This document shows positions 27,372-35,653 of a stretch of DNA of 61,137 bases, piece by piece. The notes under the pieces were generated by a model. It was not told the origin of the DNA. It was given only the letters and a program-made list of their open reading frames with translations, and made no database searches. This DNA comes from Clostridiaceae bacterium (lineage in GTDB: Bacteria; Bacillota; Clostridia; Saccharofermentanales; Saccharofermentanaceae). Position numbers and translations under genes: made by a program. Position 1 is the stretch's first letter, and the number at the start of each line of letters is the position of its first letter. Location: NCBI GenBank assembly GCA_012728275.1, contig JAAYFK010000049.1, positions 141,163 to 202,299 of the forward strand. The letters are read 5' to 3'.

Positions 27372-28541
27372 TTATCCTCGTATTATTTCTTCAGCTATTC
27401 TTCTAGCATTTCTATCCGCCTCGAGAATACCATCTAATGATACAGTCAAATTACTGTTACTAGAAAATTTATAAACAGTACCATATACTACTTTTTCGAT
27501 ATCCAAGAAAGATATCCTTCCTTCTAGAAAAGCGCGAACAGCAATTTCATTCGCTGCATTCATCGCAGCAGGCATATCGCCCTTAACTCTTCCGACCTCA
27601 TATGCAAGTTGCAAGAGTCTAAACACTTCCATATCGCATTTCTCGAAAGTCAAATTACAAGCATCACAAAAAGGGTCGAATTTTGGTAAGAATCCATCGT
27701 GTCTTTCAGGATAGAAAAGAGCTACCATAATCGGAAGTATCATACTTGGTTTTCCCATTTGCGCTAAAACTGACCCATCATTAAGTCTAATCATCGAATG
27801 AATCACGCTTTGTGGGTGTACTACAACATCAATTCTATCTACATCCAAGCCAAACAAATGAGACGCCTCTATAACTTCTAGACCCTTATTCATCATGGTA
27901 GCTGAATCTATGGTTATCTTACCTCCCATATTCCACGTTGGATGATTCAAGGCCTTCTCAGCAGTTACCTCGCCTAATTGCTCTCTTGTATATCGTCTAA
28001 AAGGGCCACCGGACGCCGTAAGTAGAATCCTATCTAGATTCTGCTTATTTTCTCCCCACAAACATTGCCAGATGGCCGAATGCTCACTATCAACTGGCAA
28101 AAGCTTGCATCCATTCGTTCTAACTAATGGCATTACTACATCGCCACCAGCAACCAGCGTCTCTTTGTTTGCTAAGGCTATATCTTTACCCTTCTTGATA
28201 GCATCAATTACCGGTTCTAATCCTGCAACACCTACAATAGCAGCAACCACCATAGATACATCATCGAGAGTTGAGACAACACTGTTGCACCCAACGCCCG
28301 TTATTACTTCAACACTTTTAATATTTGCATCTCTAAGCATACCCTTGAAACTGTAAGCCTTAGTCTCATCTTCAACGGCTACAACCCTTGGTCGGAATTC
28401 TTTTACCTGCTCGAAAAGAAGACTTATATTTGTTGAACATGTAAGTCCCAATACTTCAAAATCGTCAGGATTCTGTCTAACTACTTCTAAAGTTTGCTTA
28501 CCAATAGAACCAGTTGATCCTAATATACAAATTTTTTTCAT
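27372..28541 (-). CDS. dxr: 1-deoxy-D-xylulose 5-phosphate reductoisomerase
   Basis: The second enzyme of the MEP pathway, NADPH dependent. It has the Rossmann motif ILGSTGSIGKQTLE, the NKETLVAGG segment, the metal and substrate region PVDSEHSAIWQ, and TASGGPFR. The length of 389 residues is normal. It lies 18 bases after cdsA and four bases before rseP in one transcript. Confidence 0.96.
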   Translation of the reverse strand: MKKICILGSTGSIGKQTLEVVRQNPDDFEVLGLTCSTNISLLFEQVKEFRPRVVAVEDETKAYSFKGMLRDANIKSVEVITGVGCNSVVSTLDDVSMVVAAIVGVAGLEPVIDAIKKGKDIALANKETLVAGGDVVMPLVRTNGCKLLPVDSEHSAIWQCLWGENKQNLDRILLTASGGPFRRYTREQLGEVTAEKALNHPTWNMGGKITIDSATMMNKGLEVIEASHLFGLDVDRIDVVVHPQSVIHSMIRLNDGSVLAQMGKPSMILPIMVALFYPERHDGFLPKFDPFCDACNLTFEKCDMEVFRLLQLAYEVGRVKGDMPAAMNAANEIAVRAFLEGRISFLDIEKVVYGTVYKFSSNSNLTVSLDGILEADRNARRIAEEIIRG

Positions 28542-28559
28542 AGTATCTTCTTTCCAAAA

Positions 28560-29423
28560 TCAATGTAAATACATAGCAACTATAGCCATAACTGCAGCCA
28601 TGGGAAGAGTAAAAAATGCGCTATCAAATCTATCCAGCATACCTCCATGACCAGGCATAAACTTACCAAAATCCTTTATCCCAAAATGTCGCTTAATAAG
28701 CGATGCTAACCAATCTCCCAATTGCGACATTACAGATACAAATAATCCAATTACAAACATTACTATGCCAAATGTGATTCGTTGTATCTCAAAGTCTCTG
28801 GTTCCATATACAAAGAATGCAAAATACAAAGAAAGTGCTATAGCACAAAATAACATTCCTCCAATACACCCTTCCCAAGTCTTCTTAGGACTAATATGTG
28901 GAACAATCTTATGTTTACCAAACAGAACACCAGTGAAATATGCAAAAACGTCAGATATCCATGGCGCCGCCAAAGCAGCAACCATATAATACCAACCATT
29001 AGGAACGAATATAGTAACAGAACAAAGGCAAAACAAAGGAAAAGATACATAAAGTGCCGTTCCCGCAGTCGTAACACCTTTTACAAATCCATCATGCGAT
29101 GTAGAACAAACTGAAGGCATCAATGATAGAACAAAAAATAATGGCATCTCTAGAAGTAAGTAAAATGACAATGCCATCAATATGTCTCCGCCCAGAATAC
29201 TAGTTAAAGCCATAGCAACTAGGGAAATTAAACCAGCTAGTACTAAACCAACCTTGGACAATTTAATATTTCCATGTCCACACGCCTGATACATCTCTCT
29301 GCCAGCCACGACACCAACAATTAAAGAAAAAAGGATAGAAACGAGTGGTATCCAATACATCGGAATTACAAACATAGCTACCACTATAGTAAAAATAACG
29401 CCTGTTATTATTCTTTGCCTCAC
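28560..29423 (-). CDS. cdsA: Phosphatidate cytidylyltransferase
   Basis: A membrane enzyme that makes CDP-diacylglycerol, the precursor of phospholipids. About eight membrane segments are visible and the signature near the C-terminus is complete: SQLGDWLASLIKRHFGIKDFG and PGHGGMLDRFDS. The frame is open to 29603 inside uppS, but the likely start is the GTG at 29423, one base after the uppS stop, with GAGGAG six bases upstream. That gives 287 residues, close to the family length. Confidence 0.9.
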   Translation of the reverse strand: MRQRIITGVIFTIVVAMFVIPMYWIPLVSILFSLIVGVVAGREMYQACGHGNIKLSKVGLVLAGLISLVAMALTSILGGDILMALSFYLLLEMPLFFVLSLMPSVCSTSHDGFVKGVTTAGTALYVSFPLFCLCSVTIFVPNGWYYMVAALAAPWISDVFAYFTGVLFGKHKIVPHISPKKTWEGCIGGMLFCAIALSLYFAFFVYGTRDFEIQRITFGIVMFVIGLFVSVMSQLGDWLASLIKRHFGIKDFGKFMPGHGGMLDRFDSAFFTLPMAAVMAIVAMYLH

Positions 29424-29424
29424 T

Positions 29425-30195
29425 TTATTCTCCTCTTTTCTCATTAATAGATAAACCACCAAAGCGTCTATCTCTTCCAGAATACTCCAGAATTGCTTGC
29501 TTAAGTTCTTCCATACCAAAGTCCGGCCACAGGCAATCAAGAGTAACAAATTCCGAATATGCAGATTCCCAAAGAAGAAAATTCGACAATCGTTTCTCTC
29601 CACTAGGACGAATAATTAAGTCAGGATCAGGAACATCAGGTAAATACATTCGAGAAGAAATAAGCTTCTCATCAATTTGACTAAAAGTAATCTTACCGCT
29701 TACGACATCTTGAGCTATGCTTTGACATGCTTGAACTAGCTCTCTTCTTCCTCCATAATTGAAGGCTACTATTAATTGCATCTTTTGCCTATTCTTAGAT
29801 CTTTCTTCTCCGACCTTACAAACCTCACGAATTCTCTCAGGTAAAGCCTCAATATCGCCAGAGAATCTAACGCGAATACCCTCTTGTTCAAGCTCGGAAT
29901 CATATCTTCCGAAATACTCGACAAACAGATTCATCAAGGTTTCTACTTCGTCAGATGGTCTACTCCAATTCTCAGTAGAGAAAGCATATACGGTAAGATA
30001 CTTAACTCCGAGATTACCACAATTCTTGCAAAGCTCTTTCAAATTATCTGCTCCAGCTCTATGGCCAGCACTTCTTGGAAGATTACGTTGCTTTGCCCAT
30101 CTTCCATTGCCGTCCATAATTACGCCAAGGCTAACTGGCACCTTAAAGTCAACTTCAGTCTTTTCTATAATTCTCTTCTTTGCAAATAACCCCAT
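29425..30195 (-). CDS. uppS: Undecaprenyl diphosphate synthase
   Basis: Extends farnesyl diphosphate in cis to C55 undecaprenyl diphosphate, the wall-lipid carrier. It shows the catalytic GVIMDGNGRWAK, the SAGHRAGADNLK stretch, VYAFSTENWSRP, and the C-terminal DLIIRPSGEKRLSNF with a final WPDF. Two ATGs are adjacent (30198 and 30195); the second has better spacing to AGGAG. It is next to frr and cdsA. Most of the enzymes feeding it are encoded nearby. Confidence 0.95.
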   Translation of the reverse strand: MGLFAKKRIIEKTEVDFKVPVSLGVIMDGNGRWAKQRNLPRSAGHRAGADNLKELCKNCGNLGVKYLTVYAFSTENWSRPSDEVETLMNLFVEYFGRYDSELEQEGIRVRFSGDIEALPERIREVCKVGEERSKNRQKMQLIVAFNYGGRRELVQACQSIAQDVVSGKITFSQIDEKLISSRMYLPDVPDPDLIIRPSGEKRLSNFLLWESAYSEFVTLDCLWPDFGMEELKQAILEYSGRDRRFGGLSINEKRGE

Positions 30196-30208
30196 CATAA
30201 TCTCCTAC

Positions 30209-30239
30209 CAAAACAAAGGAGCGAAAAAGAATTCGCCCC
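30209..30239 (-). terminator. Weak terminator-like hairpin between frr and uppS
   Basis: Minus-strand GGGGCGAA (30232-30239) pairs with TTCGCTCC (30218-30225), with one G-U pair, around a 6-base loop and followed by a T-rich TTTGTTTTGG. Inside an operon this may reduce rather than block read-through, lowering uppS and downstream expression relative to frr and pyrH. Confidence 0.5.
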
Positions 30240-30249
30240 AAAGATAAAC

Positions 30250-30816
30250 TTAAATCTCCATCAGTTCCTTGTCTTTATTATCACAGGCCTTATCAACATC
30301 CGCTATGTACTTGTCAGTAATCTTTTGAACCTTCTCTTCATATTGCTTCAACAAGTCATCCGTTATTTCTTTCTTCTTGTTATAAGCGCGCATCTTATCG
30401 ATATTCTCTCTTCGAATATTACGAATTGCCACCTTTGCTTCCTCACCATAAGTCTTTACAAGCTTAACTAGATCCTTTCTTCTCTCCTCAGTAAGAATTG
30501 GGAAGTTTAATCTAATAACCTTACCATCATTGGTAGGATGGATTCCTAAATTAGATGAAAGAATAGCTTTCTCTATCTCCTTAAGCATTGAAGCATCCCA
30601 AGGCGACAAAACAATCATTCTAGCCTCAGGAACTTGAATGTTAGCAACCGCATTAAGAGGTGACTGTGATCCATAGTAATCAACCGTAATCTTATCTAAA
30701 ACATGTGGATTCGCTCTTCCAGCTCTAATCGCATTGAAATTCTCACCTAAGCTAGCAAGAGTCTTCTTCATTTTGCTCTCAAGAGTTTCATAATCGGAAT
30801 TAGTAATTTCTATCAT
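30250..30816 (-). CDS. frr: Ribosome recycling factor
   Basis: Splits post-termination ribosomes together with EF-G. It is 188 residues long, with the conserved NFNAIRAGRANPHVLDKI, IRLNFPILTEERRKDLVK and the helical C-terminus. It sits between pyrH and uppS in the classical order, with SD AGGAGG upstream. Confidence 0.97.
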   Translation of the reverse strand: MIEITNSDYETLESKMKKTLASLGENFNAIRAGRANPHVLDKITVDYYGSQSPLNAVANIQVPEARMIVLSPWDASMLKEIEKAILSSNLGIHPTNDGKVIRLNFPILTEERRKDLVKLVKTYGEEAKVAIRNIRRENIDKMRAYNKKKEITDDLLKQYEEKVQKITDKYIADVDKACDNKDKELMEI

Positions 30817-30842
30817 AGTTACCTCCTAAAACTGTCTTTCTA

Positions 30843-31550
30843 TTATTCTACCAAAGTTCCTAAATTCTCGCCTCTAGCTATTCGAACAATATTCTCTGGA
30901 TCCCTCATTGAGAATACTAGAATCTTCGTCTTATTGTCTCTGCAAAGCGCAGCAGCCGTAGCATCCATAACTTGCAAGTTGTTCTGAAGAACCTCATCGT
31001 GAGTTAGATTGGTATACTTAACCGCATCTGGATACTTATTTGGGTCCTTATTATAAATTCCATCAACCATAGTTGCCTTAAGAAAAATATCAGCACCAAT
31101 CTCAGTAGCTCTAAGCGCCGCTCCAGTATCAGTTGAAAAATATGGATTTCCTGTACCGCACGCGAAAATAACGATTCTACCCTTCTCAAGATGACGGACT
31201 GCTCTCTTACGAATATAAGGCTCAGCCATTTGTCTAATCTCTACGGCGGAAAGAACTCTAGTTATAGCACCATGTTGTTCCAAAGCATCTGACACTGCTA
31301 ATGCATTCATCATAGTAGCTAACATGCCCATATGATCTGCTGTAACTCTATCCATCGACTCCGATGAACGACCACGCCAAAAGTTTCCTCCACCAACAAC
31401 TAAAGCAACCTCAGTTCCAATGTCAGAAACCTTCTTAATTTGTGCTGTAATCTCTTTAAGAACGACATCATCTATGCCAAACTTCTTATCTCCAGCAAGA
31501 GCCTCTCCAGATATCTTCAAAAGGACTCTCTTATACTTCAATTCGCTCAT
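30843..31550 (-). CDS. pyrH: UMP kinase
   Basis: Phosphorylates UMP to UDP. An amino-acid-kinase fold of 235 residues, with KISGEALAG at the start, the [10 protein letters not shown] loop, the [14 protein letters not shown] segment and a [10 protein letters not shown] region. SD GGAGGT lies six bases before the ATG. The 86-base gap upstream carries a direct repeat (31592-31616). Confidence 0.96.
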   Translation of the reverse strand: MSELKYKRVLLKISGEALAGDKKFGIDDVVLKEITAQIKKVSDIGTEVALVVGGGNFWRGRSSESMDRVTADHMGMLATMMNALAVSDALEQHGAITRVLSAVEIRQMAEPYIRKRAVRHLEKGRIVIFACGTGNPYFSTDTGAALRATEIGADIFLKATMVDGIYNKDPNKYPDAVKYTNLTHDEVLQNNLQVMDATAAALCRDNKTKILVFSMRDPENIVRIARGENLGTLVE

Positions 31551-31591
31551 CGTGTTACCTCCAAATATTCTTAAGTATTTTATTATTAAAC

Positions 31592-31616
31592 TACGAATAA
31601 AGGAAGTACGAATAAA
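31592..31616. repeat. Short direct repeat upstream of pyrH
   Basis: Two copies of the 10-mer TACGAATAAA (31592-31601 and 31607-31616) stand at a 15-base period, 40 to 65 bases before the pyrH start. A repeated 10-mer so close to a gene start could be a regulator site, but there is no other support, and AT-rich repeats of this length do arise by chance. Confidence 0.35.
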
Positions 31617-31636
31617 TGTAATTTCAAAATTGAGAT

Positions 31637-32539
31637 TTACTTTTCAACTTCGACTTTGCTATTGAATTTATCTAGCAAAACAGCCGACACAATTCCAAGC
31701 ACTAGAAATGCTGCATCTATCGCAAAATTCTTAGTAGATACCATGAAATCGCTAAAAGGAATAATCATAACAGTCGCAGCAAAAACAATTCCAACAATTG
31801 CATGATATGCAACAGAATAATACTTTTCGAAAAAGCGAATAATAGCCTTAGATAAAAGAATAATCGCTAACAATCCTCCAATACCAGCAGGAATCAAAAC
31901 TTCAAAAGATAGGTTGCCAACACCCTCAACTAATGGCGTATATAAGCCAAGAGGCATTAACATCGTGGAGAAGCTAAGTCCAGGTACAAAAACGCTTAGC
32001 GCCAAGAACACACCACAAAAAATAAACCAACCGAAGTTCGGCGTAACTTGAAACGAAATTAGTCTTAAGACGATAAGCAACCCAAAAATAAACGCCGCCG
32101 CTACAACTAGAGAGACGTATGACGTTGCTTTTCGTCCATTCTTACCAGCCTCTTTCCAAAGCGAAGGAAGCATTCCAGCAATTAAACCTATGAACAAGCA
32201 GACCGAAGGAGCAGGATACTTCTCCAAAACGAATGCTAAAAGACGTGCTATTCCTAAGAATCCAGCAGCGCAACCAATTATATAAAAGAACAACTTTGGA
32301 GCATGTGTCTTTAAACACTTAAACGGATTAGCTATTAGTTCCATAATCGGCTTATAAATACCAAACATTACACATAGAACACCGCCAGATACACCTGGCA
32401 AAATTCCACCTACTCCAATCAAAGCTCCCTGAATTAATTGAATAATCATTCGACCAACCGAGAACTTCTCTTTCTTAACTATAGACTCCTCAGTTTGATT
32501 CTCCTGGCTCTTAACAATATCTTTATTCTCTTCCATCAT
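31637..32539 (-). CDS. DUF368 polyprenyl-phosphate transporter family membrane protein
   Basis: A polytopic membrane protein of 300 residues. The conserved N-terminal signature is [19 protein letters not shown], followed by a related inverted segment [15 protein letters not shown], as expected for DUF368 proteins with an internal repeat. Members of this family have been reported to return undecaprenyl phosphate across the membrane (the PopT group). Its position at the head of an operon with uppS and cdsA supports that role here. Two adjacent ATGs (32539 and 32536) are both usable, with SD AGGGAG. It has its own promoter. Confidence 0.82.
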   Translation of the reverse strand: MMEENKDIVKSQENQTEESIVKKEKFSVGRMIIQLIQGALIGVGGILPGVSGGVLCVMFGIYKPIMELIANPFKCLKTHAPKLFFYIIGCAAGFLGIARLLAFVLEKYPAPSVCLFIGLIAGMLPSLWKEAGKNGRKATSYVSLVVAAAFIFGLLIVLRLISFQVTPNFGWFIFCGVFLALSVFVPGLSFSTMLMPLGLYTPLVEGVGNLSFEVLIPAGIGGLLAIILLSKAIIRFFEKYYSVAYHAIVGIVFAATVMIIPFSDFMVSTKNFAIDAAFLVLGIVSAVLLDKFNSKVEVEK

Positions 32540-32564
32540 CTATCTCCCTAATTTCATCTATAAA

Positions 32565-32593
32565 TTTATACCCTACAAGTATGAATAAATCAA
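32565..32593 (-). promoter_or_regulatory. Promoter for DUF368-pyrH-frr-uppS block
   Basis: A minus-strand TTGATT (32588-32593) and TATAAA (32565-32570) are separated by exactly 17 bases, directly after the tsf terminator at 32638-32665 and about 25 bases before the gene start. Few other promoters are visible downstream, so this may drive a very long transcript. Confidence 0.65.
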
Positions 32594-32637
32594 CCAGAAT
32601 AATACTCTTCTTAGCTGACTTGCACTACAGATTACAG

Positions 32638-32665
32638 AAAAAAAGCGACTAGTAAACTAGTCGCT
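32638..32665 (-). terminator. Rho-independent terminator after tsf
   Basis: Minus-strand AGCGACTAG, a TTTA loop and CTAGTCGCT form a perfect 9-bp stem followed by TTTTTTT. It separates rpsB-tsf from the DUF368 operon. Confidence 0.92.
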
Positions 32666-32696
32666 AATAATAAATTTAAATAAAAACTATTATGAA

Positions 32697-33347
32697 TTAC
32701 TTCTGCATTTGCTTCATAACTTCTTCAGCGAAATCCTCATTCTTCTTCTCAAGACCTTCACCCATCTCGAAACGAGCGAATCTACGAATAGAAATGTTCT
32801 CACCGATATCAGCAATAGCTTCTTTTGTGTATGTCTCTATTGTCTTAGAATCGTCCTTAACATACTCTTGCTCCATCAAGCAATTCATCTTATAGAACTT
32901 CTCCAATGAACCGTTAACAATTCTATCAAGTACGCCCTCTGGCTTACCATCAGCAATAGCTTTGTTTCTAGCAATATCAGACTCAGAAGCGATAACATCC
33001 TCAGGAACTTCATCTCTTCTTACCCATCTAGGATTAGAAGCTGCAATTTGCATTCCAATATCCTTTACGAAATTTCTGAAGTTTGGTGTATTAGCAGCAA
33101 AGTCTGTCTCGATGTTTACTTCAACAAGAACACCAATTCTACCATTCATATGAATGTAAGAATCAACAATTCCTTCTGCAGCAATACGTCCGGACTTCTT
33201 CTCAGCATTTGCCATGCCCTTCTCACGAAGCCAAGCAATAGCCTTATCAATATTACCCTCTGACTCAGTAAGAGCTCTCTTACAATCCATAATTCCGCAT
33301 CCTGTCATGTCACGGAGTTCTTTAACCTGTTGTGCACTAATAGCCAT
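32697..33347 (-). CDS. tsf: Elongation factor Ts (short form)
   Basis: A guanine-nucleotide exchange factor for EF-Tu. The N-terminal UBA-like part (VKELRDMTGCGIMDCKRAL) and the core ETDFAANTPNFRNFVKDIGMQ stretch are clear. The protein has 216 residues, nearer the short EF-Ts class than the roughly 290-residue E. coli type, so it lacks most of the second core subdomain. It follows rpsB by 32 bases with a good SD. Confidence 0.95.
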   Translation of the reverse strand: MAISAQQVKELRDMTGCGIMDCKRALTESEGNIDKAIAWLREKGMANAEKKSGRIAAEGIVDSYIHMNGRIGVLVEVNIETDFAANTPNFRNFVKDIGMQIAASNPRWVRRDEVPEDVIASESDIARNKAIADGKPEGVLDRIVNGSLEKFYKMNCLMEQEYVKDDSKTIETYTKEAIADIGENISIRRFARFEMGEGLEKKNEDFAEEVMKQMQK

Positions 33348-33379
33348 TAATATTTCCTCCTGTGTTAGTAATAAACTAA

Positions 33380-34153
33380 TTAAGCCTCTTCGCTTACCTT
33401 CTCCTGTGCAGCTTCTTCAACTGTCTCAACTACGGCTTCAACAGAACTAGCTACAGGTGCCTCAGACATTGACTCACCCTGACGAGCCTCGATAACAGCA
33501 TCAGCCATTCTTCCAGCGATTAGCTTTACAGCTCTAATAGCATCATCATTACCAGGAATTACAAAATCAATCTCTTCTGGATCGCAATTTGTATCTACGA
33601 TTGCTACGATTGGGATATGAAGTCTTCTAGCCTCTGCTACAGCAAGATGCTCCTTCTTTGTATCAACAACGAACAAAGCAGCTGGAAGCTTATCCATTCC
33701 AACAAGACCACCTAGGTTCTTATCTAGCTTCTCCATCTCAAGCTTCAAGCGAGCTACTTCCTTCTTAGGACGAACGTCAAAAGAACCATCCTCAGCCATT
33801 GTTCTTAGCTCTAGAAGACGAGCAACTCTCTTCTTGATTGTCTTGAAGTTTGTAAGAGTACCACCCAACCAACGGTTGTTAGCATAGAACATTCCACAAC
33901 GCTCTGCTTCTTCCTTGATGGAATCCTGAGCCTGCTTCTTTGTACCTACGAAAAGGATATCACCTTCTGTAGCCAATTGACGCATAGCCATGTAAGCCTC
34001 ATCAACCTTCTTTACAGTCTTCTGTAGGTCGATGATGTGAATTGTGTTACGCTCTGTGAAAATGTACTCCTTCATCTTAGGGTTCCAGCGACGTGTCTGG
34101 TGACCAAAGTGTACACCTGCCTCAAGAAGTTGCTTCATTAAAATTACTGGCAT
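33380..34153 (-). CDS. rpsB: 30S ribosomal protein S2
   Basis: A small-subunit protein recognised by [22 protein letters not shown], the [15 protein letters not shown] segment and the [21 protein letters not shown] region. The frame extends to 34183, but the ATG at 34153 has GGAGGAG seven bases upstream. It is 257 residues long, with an alanine- and glutamate-rich C-terminal tail of about 30 residues. It is preceded by a leader hairpin and followed by tsf. Confidence 0.96.
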   Translation of the reverse strand: MPVILMKQLLEAGVHFGHQTRRWNPKMKEYIFTERNTIHIIDLQKTVKKVDEAYMAMRQLATEGDILFVGTKKQAQDSIKEEAERCGMFYANNRWLGGTLTNFKTIKKRVARLLELRTMAEDGSFDVRPKKEVARLKLEMEKLDKNLGGLVGMDKLPAALFVVDTKKEHLAVAEARRLHIPIVAIVDTNCDPEEIDFVIPGNDDAIRAVKLIAGRMADAVIEARQGESMSEAPVASSVEAVVETVEEAAQEKVSEEA

Positions 34154-34204
34154 ATTTATTCTCCTCCTGTTAATCATCCGCAATGCTGACCCTTAATTAT
34201 TATT

Positions 34205-34249
34205 TTTTAAAAAGGGCACAAAAAGATGCAATGCGTGTTTTTTATGCCC
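34205..34249 (-). promoter_or_regulatory. Hairpin at the 5' end of the rpsB transcript
   Basis: On the minus strand GGGCATAAAAA (34239-34249) pairs with TTTTTGTGCCC (34214-34224) as an 11-bp stem with one G-U pair and a 14-base loop, followed by five T. Its left arm begins almost exactly at the predicted transcription start (about 34247). It could be an attenuator or a 5'-stabilising structure; the terminator-like U tract is short. Confidence 0.55.
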
Positions 34250-34253
34250 GATA

Positions 34254-34282
34254 ATAATATCAAAAACATTTCTGTTGGGCAA
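34254..34282 (-). promoter_or_regulatory. Promoter for rpsB-tsf
   Basis: Minus-strand TTGCCC (34277-34282) and TATTAT (34254-34259) are 17 bases apart. On the opposite strand a perfect TATAAT at 34304-34309 faces the M20 peptidase gene but has no clear -35, so the two divergent genes share a 120-base control region. Confidence 0.65.
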
Positions 34283-34343
34283 GTCTTTTCAATAAATAAA
34301 AGATATAATGTTTGCAAATTGGAAAAGTAGCCCGGAGGTACTT

Positions 34344-35645
34344 ATGAAACTAAATGCAAAACAAGAGCAATTTCTTGAAGATATCATCTCCTACAAGAGT
34401 ATACACTCGACTTCTTACGATGGAGCTCCATATGGTAAAGCCTCACGAGAAGTTCTTGATTTCTTTTTGAAATACGCACAAAATCTAGGCTTCATTACGC
34501 ATGTTACCGATGATAAAGTTGGCTACGTTGAGTTTGGTCAAGGCAAAGATATGGTTGCCCTCGTATGTCATCTTGATGTTGTCCCCGCTAGCAATTGGGG
34601 TGATATTGATCCATTCAAGTTAACAGTCAAAGATGGATGTTATTACGGGAGAGGTATCATTGATAATAAGGGACCTGCTTGTGCGAGCCTATTCGCTATG
34701 CAAAATCTAATGAATCAAGGCTTTACACCGAACAAGCGCATTCGTTTGATTCTTGGAACCGATGAAGAAGTTAGTTGCGATTGCGTTGAGACTTATTCTC
34801 GAAAAGAAGAAACCCCAATTTTTGCCATAACTCCTGACGCCGAATTTCCAGTTGTATTTGCCGAGAAAGGCATTATGCAGATTCGAATCTTTGACAAAAC
34901 TAAATATATGAACCTAACAATCTCAGGCGGTCAAGCAGTAAATGCAGTACCAGATAGCATTAATATTCTTTTCGAAAATGAGAAGGCAACACTAAAGGGC
35001 AAGACAGCACACGCCTCCAAGCCGCAGCTTGGCGATAATGCGATAAGCAAGGTTCCTGAGTACCTTGAGATAAAAGGAGCTTCTATCGATTCAATGCCTT
35101 TGATCGCATTTATTAAGAAGTATTGCTCAAGTAACGATCCGGTTCCTTTAACTGGATGTAAGACTATTGATTGTTCTGGTAAAACGACCTTCAATCCAGG
35201 AGTAATTCAAGTAGACGACAACATTGCTCAACTTGATATTGACATCAGATATCCAATTAGCGCTTCTTACGACAGTATAGTTTCAAATATAGATTCTATT
35301 GCAAAGCATTACAATTTGGCTTTTGAAGTAATAAATCATATGCCTCCAATTTGCCAGGACAAAGAAAGTACTTATGTTCAAAAGCTTACAAAAATATGGA
35401 TACAGAACATGTCTAAGCTTGAAGGTTTTAAGAACGAATATCTTGAGAGGTATTCTATGCCTATTGCAATAGGCGGCGGAACATATGCTAGGCATATTCC
35501 GAATACAATAGCTTTTGGTATGCAGGCACCTTGGCAAGAAGACCAATGCCACCAAGCCAATGAGCATATAACTGTATCAGACTTCGTGGCATATGTTGAT
35601 ATTCTAGAACAAGCAATAATCGCTATGCTAGAAAAAAATGATTGA
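34344..35645 (+). CDS. M20-family metallopeptidase, Sapep/PepV-like dipeptidase
   Basis: A probable cytoplasmic zinc dipeptidase. Metal-ligand motifs are visible: VCHLDVVPA, GRGIIDNKGP, TDEEVSCDCVE, TPDAEFPV and the late QANEHI. The C-terminal lid domain lies at about 180-330. The frame opens at 34308, but that ATG overlaps the -10 element; the ATG at 34344 has GGAGGT upstream, giving 433 residues. The stop codon lies only eight bases from the convergent NlpC gene's stop, with no terminator between, so transcripts should overlap tail to tail. Confidence 0.88.
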   Translation: MKLNAKQEQFLEDIISYKSIHSTSYDGAPYGKASREVLDFFLKYAQNLGFITHVTDDKVGYVEFGQGKDMVALVCHLDVVPASNWGDIDPFKLTVKDGCYYGRGIIDNKGPACASLFAMQNLMNQGFTPNKRIRLILGTDEEVSCDCVETYSRKEETPIFAITPDAEFPVVFAEKGIMQIRIFDKTKYMNLTISGGQAVNAVPDSINILFENEKATLKGKTAHASKPQLGDNAISKVPEYLEIKGASIDSMPLIAFIKKYCSSNDPVPLTGCKTIDCSGKTTFNPGVIQVDDNIAQLDIDIRYPISASYDSIVSNIDSIAKHYNLAFEVINHMPPICQDKESTYVQKLTKIWIQNMSKLEGFKNEYLERYSMPIAIGGGTYARHIPNTIAFGMQAPWQEDQCHQANEHITVSDFVAYVDILEQAIIAMLEKND

Positions 35646-35653
35646 GTACACTT

